A stretch of 11,253 nucleotides of DNA from Chloroflexota bacterium. GTDB lineage: Bacteria > Chloroflexota > Anaerolineae > Caldilineales > Caldilineaceae. Below, piece after piece: positions 6,879-11,253 of the stretch. Each line of letters opens with the position of its first letter. Position 1 is the first letter of the stretch. The stretch spans positions 1-11,253 of the forward strand of contig QEUW01000257.1 in NCBI GenBank assembly GCA_003577005.1, given 5' to 3'. A program made the translations under genes and the position numbers. The notes under the pieces are model-generated. The model saw only the letters and a list, made by a program, of their open reading frames with translations, searched no databases and had not been told where the DNA came from.

Positions 6879-7793
6879 ATGCGGAAACATACTCAACGAC
6901 TCTCGGCCGTGGCGCGGCGCGAGGCTGTGGAAGGCTATCTCTTTATTTCGCCGTGGCTCCTGGGGTTGGTGATCTTCACCCTGGGGCCTATCCTCGCGTC
7001 GTTCTATTTTAGCCTGACCGACTTCGAGGTAGTGCGGGCGCCGATCTTTGTGGGTTTGCAGAATTACGACCGCCTGGTCAACGACCGGCTCTTCTGGCAG
7101 GCGCTGCGGGTTTCCAGCATCTATGTCTTTACGGCGGTGCCGCTGGGGCTGGTCTTCTCGTTTGCCCTAGCGTTGTTGATGAACCAACGGGTGCGCTGGC
7201 TCGGCCTCTGGCGCACGATCTACTACATCCCCACGCTGGTGCCGGTGATCGCCAGCACCATGCTCTGGCTGTGGATCTTCAACCCGGAGTTTGGGCTGCT
7301 CAACACGCTGCTCCGTTATGTGGGGATCGAAGGGCCGCTCTGGCTGGGGCACAGCCGTTGGGCGCTGCCGTCGCTGATCCTCATGAGTTTGTGGACGGTG
7401 GGCGGGCCGATGCTCATCTACCTGGCCGGTCTCCAGGGCATCCCTACCGACCTTTACGAAGCAGCTGAAGTGGACGGCGCGGGCGGGTGGGCCAAATTTT
7501 GGGCCGTCACCGTGCCGATGATGACGCCGGTCATCTTCTTCAACCTGATCATGAATATGATCTTTGCCTTTCAGGTCTTTGCCCAGCCCTTTATCATGAC
7601 CGAAGGCGGCCCGCGCTATGCGACGCTCTTTTACGTGCTCTATCTCTATCAAAATGCTTTCAAATTCTTCCGCATGGGCTACGCCTCGGCGCTGGCCTGG
7701 GTGCTCTTTCTGGTGATCCTCGTGCTGACGGCGCTGGTCATCCGCTCGTCGGCGCTCTGGGTCTTTTACGAAGGCGAAGTCCGCCGGCGATAA
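6879..7793 (+). CDS. CUT1 sugar ABC transporter permease, MalF/UgpA type
   Basis: Inner-membrane subunit of 304 residues that forms the import channel together with the next gene's product. About six membrane segments are visible (roughly 20-45, 78-101, 113-133, 161-185, 214-236, 268-290). The cytoplasmic EAA loop, EAAEVDGAGGWAKFWAVTVP (about 195-214), is the docking site for the ATPase. The N-terminal pattern AVEGYLFISPWLLGLVIFTLGP is typical of this family. The ATG at 6879 is the first plausible start, but no Shine-Dalgarno sequence precedes it because a heptad hairpin occupies the spacer. Translation may therefore be inefficient or leaderless-like. The stop codon is 4 bases from the next start, so the two permeases are almost certainly co-transcribed. 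The required ATPase is presumably a shared one encoded elsewhere. Confidence 0.92.
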   Translation: MRKHTQRLSAVARREAVEGYLFISPWLLGLVIFTLGPILASFYFSLTDFEVVRAPIFVGLQNYDRLVNDRLFWQALRVSSIYVFTAVPLGLVFSFALALLMNQRVRWLGLWRTIYYIPTLVPVIASTMLWLWIFNPEFGLLNTLLRYVGIEGPLWLGHSRWALPSLILMSLWTVGGPMLIYLAGLQGIPTDLYEAAEVDGAGGWAKFWAVTVPMMTPVIFFNLIMNMIFAFQVFAQPFIMTEGGPRYATLFYVLYLYQNAFKFFRMGYASALAWVLFLVILVLTALVIRSSALWVFYEGEVRRR

Positions 7794-7797
7794 ATCT

Positions 7798-8676
7798 ATG
7801 ACTGAATCCTCTTCGCTTGCCGAGCCGGTGTGGGTAGCGCGGCGCAGTTCGCAGACGCTAGTGCAGCAGATCGTGCTCTATACGCTGATCCTCAGCGGCT
7901 CGCTGATCATGCTGGTGCCGCTCCTGTGGCTGCTCTCTTCCAGCTTTAAGGATACGGCGCGCATCTTTATTTATCCACCGCAGTGGATTCCTGACCCCTG
8001 GCGCACGGAGAACTACAGCAAAGTCTTCGAGCAGATCCCCTTTGTTCGCTTTTACTGGAACACGATCCTGGTGACGGGGCTGGCCGTCGCGGGGCAGATC
8101 GTATCGGCCAGTCTGGTGGCCTTTGGCTTTGCCCGGCTGCGTTTTCCCGGCCGCGATCTGCTTTTCCTCGTGCTGTTGAGCACGATCATGATTCCCTATC
8201 ATGTCACGCTCATCCCTACCTTTGTGCTCTTCCGTCTGTTGGGCTGGCTTGACACCTATGCGCCGCTGATTCTGCCCTACTGGTTGGGCGGCGGCGCCTT
8301 CTATGTCTTTCTGTTGCGCCAGTTTTACATGCGCCTGCCGCTGGAACTGGACGACGCGGCGCGCATCGATGGCGCCAGCACATTTGGCATCTACTGGCGT
8401 GTGATCTTGCCCCAGGCCAAACCAGCCCTGGGTGTGGTGGCAGTTTTTACCTTTTTGAGCCACTGGAATGACTTCTTCAACCCGCTCATCTATCTGAACA
8501 CCACCGAAAAATACACCCTGGCGTTGGGCATCAATCTCTTCCGCGGCTACCAGACCACACAGTGGAATCTGCTCATGGCGGCCAGCGTTATGGTGACCGT
8601 GCCCTGCATCCTGCTCTATGCCTTTGCTCAGCGCTACTTTATCCAGGGAATTGTTTTTACAGGGTTGAAAGGGTGA
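7798..8676 (+). CDS. CUT1 sugar ABC transporter permease, MalG/UgpE type
   Basis: Second membrane subunit of the importer, 292 residues. About six membrane segments are visible (roughly 27-48, 89-112, 121-145, 153-175, 207-230, 257-279). The EAA-type loop reads ELDDAARIDGASTFGIYW and continues to ILP (about 183-205). Its first Glu-Ala-Ala is changed to Asp-Ala-Ala, a common variation in this subunit. The ending QRYFIQGIVFTGLKG is the characteristic MalG-type C-terminus. The start is 4 bases after the upstream stop and has no clear ribosome site, which suggests translational coupling. The gene is followed by a heptad hairpin. Confidence 0.93.
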   Translation: MTESSSLAEPVWVARRSSQTLVQQIVLYTLILSGSLIMLVPLLWLLSSSFKDTARIFIYPPQWIPDPWRTENYSKVFEQIPFVRFYWNTILVTGLAVAGQIVSASLVAFGFARLRFPGRDLLFLVLLSTIMIPYHVTLIPTFVLFRLLGWLDTYAPLILPYWLGGGAFYVFLLRQFYMRLPLELDDAARIDGASTFGIYWRVILPQAKPALGVVAVFTFLSHWNDFFNPLIYLNTTEKYTLALGINLFRGYQTTQWNLLMAASVMVTVPCILLYAFAQRYFIQGIVFTGLKG

Positions 8677-8683
8677 GGGGATA

Positions 8684-8743
8684 CGTGATGCGTAATGCGT
8701 AATCCGTCTATCACCCATTACACATTACGCATTACGCATTACG
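8684..8743. repeat. Heptad-repeat hairpin between permease and oxidoreductase (hairpin 3)
   Basis: Left units CGTGATG, CGTAATG, CGTAATC (from 8684) face right units CATTACA, CATTACG, CATTACG, CATTACG (8716-8743). Arms 8684-8703 and 8724-8743 pair at 19 of 20 positions around a 20-base loop. The hairpin starts 7 bases after the permease stop codon and ends before the ribosome site of the next gene (GGAG at 8748-8751). It has the same design as the elements at 66-103 and 6785-6874 but a different unit sequence. There is no T-run, so it is not an evident terminator. Confidence 0.9.
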
Positions 8744-8762
8744 AACCGGAGCAACAATCACC

Positions 8763-9839
8763 ATGTCTGAACTCGGCGTCGGTATCCTCGGCCTGGGGCA
8801 GGGGAAATCACATTTGCAGGCGTTTCAAGCGATCGAGGGGAGCCGGGTCGTGGCGGTGTGCGACTTGGATGAGCCGCTGGCGCAGCAGGTGGCGCAGCAG
8901 TTCCACGTGCCCAAGGTCTATACTCGCTTCGATCAACTGCTCGAAGACAAAGAGGTTGCCATCGTTGTCGTCGCCACACCGGACCACCTGCACGGCCAGC
9001 ACGCCATCCAGGCGCTGGAGGCGGGCAAACACGTGCTGTCTGAAATCCCCATGGCGACGACACTGGATGAGGTGCAGCGCATTATCGATCTGACTGACCG
9101 TAGCGGGCTGAAGTATCACATGGGCAACCAGGTGCGCTATGCTTTTTGTCTGCAAGACGTGCAAAAGCTCATCGCCAACGGGGACTTTGGCGAACTCTTC
9201 TACGGCGAGGGGGAATATCTGCACGATATGGAGGATATTGCCGGACGCCGGGGCCCCGACCACTGGCGAATCCAGAATGATATTTCGCAGACGACGCTGT
9301 TGGGCGGCGGACCGCATGCCATCGACACGTTGCGCTGGCTCATGGGCGCCCGCTTTGTGGAGGCGCAGGCGATCCACGCCGGCCAGCGCACGCGCTGGAA
9401 CACAACCCATACGACGGTGGCGATCTTCAAGACCGACAACGGCGGCGCCGCCAAGATTACCGTCTCTTATGGGATGATGCGGCCTTATTGTCTCTATTAC
9501 TCGGTGTACGGCGCCGAAGGCGCCTTCGAACGCACCCGTGACCAGGGTAGCGCCGTGCAGGAGACGACCAATTATCTCTACTTCAGCAAACTTTCGGGCA
9601 CCCGCCGCCTGATCCCGGTGACGCTGCCCAACTGGAACAACCCCCAGGTAGCGCGGCGTTTTAGCCTGGGTCACGGCACGATGGAGATCGAACAGGCTGA
9701 GGATTTTCTGCGCGCCATCCGCCAGGACAGCGAGCCGCGCATCGGCCCGCGCGAGGCGGCGCGCTCCATTGCCGCCGGTATTTGCGCCCTTCAATCGGCG
9801 GAGCAGGGCGGTGGGGTGGTCAAGATTCCCCAGTTCTGA
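8763..9839 (+). CDS. Gfo/Idh/MocA-family NAD(P)-dependent sugar oxidoreductase-like protein
   Basis: Cytoplasmic protein of 358 residues with an N-terminal Rossmann fold: VGILGLGQGKSH at residues 6-17, acidic Asp34 after the second strand (VVAVCDLDE), and TPDHLHGQHAIQALEAGKHV at 72-91. A Gfo/Idh/MocA C-terminal substrate domain follows. GGGPHAID (181-188) retains the His and Asp of the usual active-site pattern. The family's EKP motif is E94-I95-P96 here, so the canonical lysine is missing; EVP-type motifs are known from the GH109 NAD-dependent glycosidase branch. A redox step, an epimerisation or a redox-assisted bond cleavage on a sugar is therefore possible, and the substrate cannot be assigned. 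GGAG (8748-8751) is 11 bases before the ATG. The position at the end of the import operon suggests it acts on the imported sugar. Confidence 0.88.
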   Translation: MSELGVGILGLGQGKSHLQAFQAIEGSRVVAVCDLDEPLAQQVAQQFHVPKVYTRFDQLLEDKEVAIVVVATPDHLHGQHAIQALEAGKHVLSEIPMATTLDEVQRIIDLTDRSGLKYHMGNQVRYAFCLQDVQKLIANGDFGELFYGEGEYLHDMEDIAGRRGPDHWRIQNDISQTTLLGGGPHAIDTLRWLMGARFVEAQAIHAGQRTRWNTTHTTVAIFKTDNGGAAKITVSYGMMRPYCLYYSVYGAEGAFERTRDQGSAVQETTNYLYFSKLSGTRRLIPVTLPNWNNPQVARRFSLGHGTMEIEQAEDFLRAIRQDSEPRIGPREAARSIAAGICALQSAEQGGGVVKIPQF

Positions 9840-9874
9840 GAGTATTGTACTGAGGACGGCAGCCGTACCCGCAA

Positions 9875-9943
9875 AGACCTCCGGGAGGCGACCTGGGTAT
9901 ACTTTCCAGTCCAGGAGCCTCGCTGGTTACCTCCCGGAGGTCT
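9875..9943. repeat. 14-base perfect inverted repeat in the spacer
   Basis: AGACCTCCGGGAGG (9875-9888) and CCTCCCGGAGGTCT (9930-9943) are exact inverse copies, 41 bases apart. Each arm is itself almost palindromic (CCTCC-G-GGAGG). A weaker inner pair, CCTGG (9892-9896) and CCAGG (9911-9915), could extend the fold. It begins 35 bases after the oxidoreductase stop and ends 11 bases from the 3' end of the minus-strand remnant, so it may terminate convergent transcripts. There is no T-run. A miniature mobile element is the alternative. Confidence 0.7.
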
Positions 9944-9954
9944 GGTCCCGTTGG

Positions 9955-10458
9955 TTAGCCGGCCAAAAGCGTCCAGGGGATTGCGATGATGTTTTCGTCC
10001 AACTGGCGAACTTCGGCCCCACAATGTAACAACAGTCCTCCCACAGTCTCCGGCTGGACTGCCAAAAATTTGCGAAGGCCCTCGGCGTGACAATAGCCGG
10101 GCTGGTCGGTGAGCTTGACTTCGATTGCCAACAAGCGGCGGCCATGCTCAACGACAAAGTCTACCTCGTCGCCGCGCTGAGTGCGCCAGAAGTACAACCG
10201 GGCGCGCGGCGTGAGGAGGCTGGTTAAGACGCGCAAGTGCAAAAAGATCATGGTCTCAAAGTAGTTCCCGAATTCGCGGCTTGCGCGCAGGGTAGCCTCG
10301 TCGTAATAGCCGGAAAGAAAGATGGCCAGGGCTGGATCGGTCCACATGGCTTTGGGGGCTTTGAGCAGGCGAGTCGTGTGGCTGGCCGTGTACGCAGAAA
10401 GGCGCTCAAATAGATGGGTGGTTTCGAGCAGGTTCAGGTAAAGTTGATAAACATCGGA
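9955..10458 (-). pseudogene. Truncated DUF4143/AAA_14 ATPase, C-terminal remnant
   Basis: An open frame of about 168 codons matches the C-terminal part of DUF4143-type ATPases. It reads VYQLYLNLLETTHLFERL and LLKAPKAMWTDPALAIFLSG, then FGNYFETMIFLHLR, and YFWRTQRGDEVDFVVEHG with AIEVKLT. The last two stretches are the restriction-endonuclease-like motif found at the end of this family. The first ATG in frame is at 10347, but homology clearly continues upstream to about 10458, where an in-frame TAA (10459-10461) interrupts it; a second stop lies at 10483-10485. The N-terminal AAA domain with its Walker A motif (about 200-250 residues in full proteins) is absent, and no ribosome site or promoter is visible. 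Intact members are often accessory genes in variable regions; their function is poorly known. Confidence 0.8.
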
Positions 10459-10471
10459 TTAGGTGATGCCC

Positions 10472-11253
10472 ATGTTGCTGATTCATGCTAGAGAGAGTTT
10501 CCATGCCCGTTACAGCGCCTATCTGGCCGAGCTTCTGCGGCTGGAAGGCTTTGTCGATTTCAACGAACTGGACCTCGCCGCCGTCGATGCTGCGGCCCTG
10601 ACCCGCCACGACCTGGTGATCCTGCCGCGGGTGGCGCTCACGCAGGCGCAGGCGGAATTGTTCCAGCACTATGTCACCGGCGGGGGCCGGCTCATCGCTT
10701 TGCTGCCCGACCCCCACTTCGCCCGACGTTTTGGGGTGCAATCCACCTGGCGAGCTGTCGATCACGGTTGGCTGCATGTGGATGTCACTCAGCCCATCCT
10801 GCAAGGACTGAGCGCAGAGCCGGTGCAGGTCATCGTGCCGGCCACCGGTTGGGATCTCTCCGGCGGCGAATCTGCAACTGCCCTGGCAGAGGTGCGCACG
10901 AGCCGGGAAGCGGCCAGTGGGAAAGGGCAGCCCGCACTCGTCTGGTGCAAAGCAGGGGCGGGCGAGGCAGTCCTCTTTGCCTACGATCTGGCCCACGCGG
11001 TGGCCCGTCTGCGCCAGGGTAACCCCGAGCACGCCGATCTCTCTTATGCCGGGTTGGATGGCATCGTGCGGCCCAGCGAACTCTTTGTCGGCCAGCTCGA
11101 CGTGGGGCAAATGCGTACACCCCAGGCGGATGTGCATACCGCACTGCTGGCCCGCATCATCGAGACGCTGGCCCCGCGCCCGCGCCTCTGGTATTACCCG
11201 GAGGCGAACCAACACAGTGCGCTGATCATGACCAGCGACGACGACTGGTCCAC
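10472..11253 (+). CDS. GATase1-like protein with possible deacetylase-like domain, 5' part only
   Basis: An open frame of 260 codons runs off the right edge without a stop. Residues 1 to about 235 look like a class I glutamine amidotransferase-like or ThuA-like fold: a strand MLLIHARES, HDLVILPRVALTQAQAELFQHYVTGGGRLIALLPD, a strand near VIVPATG, then GEAVLFAYDLAHAVARLRQGNP. The last visible residues, SALIMTSDDDWS, resemble the start of a polysaccharide-deacetylase-like catalytic domain with its Asp-rich first motif; this is inferred from a short piece. No signal peptide is visible. Two in-frame starts are close, at 10466 and 10472. The second is chosen because AGGTGAT (10461-10467) matches the 16S tail complement at normal spacing. 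The start abuts the decayed DUF4143 gene head to head, leaving no room for a promoter outside that remnant. Confidence 0.75.
   Translation, partial: MLLIHARESFHARYSAYLAELLRLEGFVDFNELDLAAVDAAALTRHDLVILPRVALTQAQAELFQHYVTGGGRLIALLPDPHFARRFGVQSTWRAVDHGWLHVDVTQPILQGLSAEPVQVIVPATGWDLSGGESATALAEVRTSREAASGKGQPALVWCKAGAGEAVLFAYDLAHAVARLRQGNPEHADLSYAGLDGIVRPSELFVGQLDVGQMRTPQADVHTALLARIIETLAPRPRLWYYPEANQHSALIMTSDDDWS

Noticed and set aside
7858..8718. Minus-strand open frame of 286 codons
   Set aside because: It is antisense to the second permease, has a Gln/His/Arg-rich composition, and starts within the heptad hairpin.
6785..8743. CRISPR array
   Set aside because: The repeated units are only 7 bases, directly adjoining and without spacers, and they occur as inverted arms.
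10406..11215. Minus-strand open frame of 269 codons at the right edge
   Set aside because: It overlaps the plus-strand GATase-like gene, which has clear strand and motif order. The minus-strand product is unrecognisable.

Overview
The window looks like chromosomal DNA of a GC-rich, free-living bacterium, most likely a Chloroflexota (Anaerolineae/Caldilineae type). The taxonomic guess is an inference from several signs: a polyphosphate glucokinase of the ROK type, a very long secreted CHRD-repeat protein ending in an LLPLV tail, a CUT1 sugar ABC operon headed by an IclR regulator, and intergenic hairpins built from 7-base tandem units. No tRNA, rRNA, CRISPR array or intact insertion sequence was seen.

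Layout. Positions 112-3234 (minus strand) hold one large exported protein made of eight CHRD domains. It is divergent from ppgK (3511-4248, plus strand), a polyphosphate-dependent glucokinase with a consensus -10 box upstream. A gene-free stretch of about 350 bases (4249-4605) follows. It carries a hairpin after ppgK, a compound inverted-repeat element (about 4352-4494), a near-perfect sigma-70 promoter (4540-4568) and an overlapping palindromic operator that runs into the start codon of an IclR-family regulator (4606-5394). Next comes a carbohydrate import and utilisation cluster: lipoprotein solute-binding protein (5458-6786), two CUT1 permeases (6879-7793 and 7798-8676) and a Gfo/Idh/MocA-family oxidoreductase (8763-9839). 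No transport ATPase is encoded here, so a shared MsmX/UgpC-type ATPase elsewhere is presumed. After a 14-base inverted repeat lies the minus-strand remnant of a DUF4143/AAA_14 ATPase (9955-10458). A plus-strand gene that runs off the right edge (from 10472) has a GATase1-like N-terminal region and the beginning of what may be a polysaccharide-deacetylase-like domain.

How the genes may work together. The IclR protein probably represses its own gene and may control the adjacent importer. The importer would deliver a sugar or sugar derivative that the Gfo/Idh/MocA protein modifies. The glucokinase could feed glucose into glycolysis at the expense of polyphosphate, but it has its own promoter and need not belong to the same regulon.

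The most unusual signal is non-coding. Three separate intergenic spots (66-103, 6785-6874, 8684-8743) carry hairpins whose arms are runs of 7-base units. The unit sequence differs at each place while the architecture stays the same. One sits between the binding-protein gene and the first permease gene, the position occupied by REP elements in the E. coli malE-malF region.
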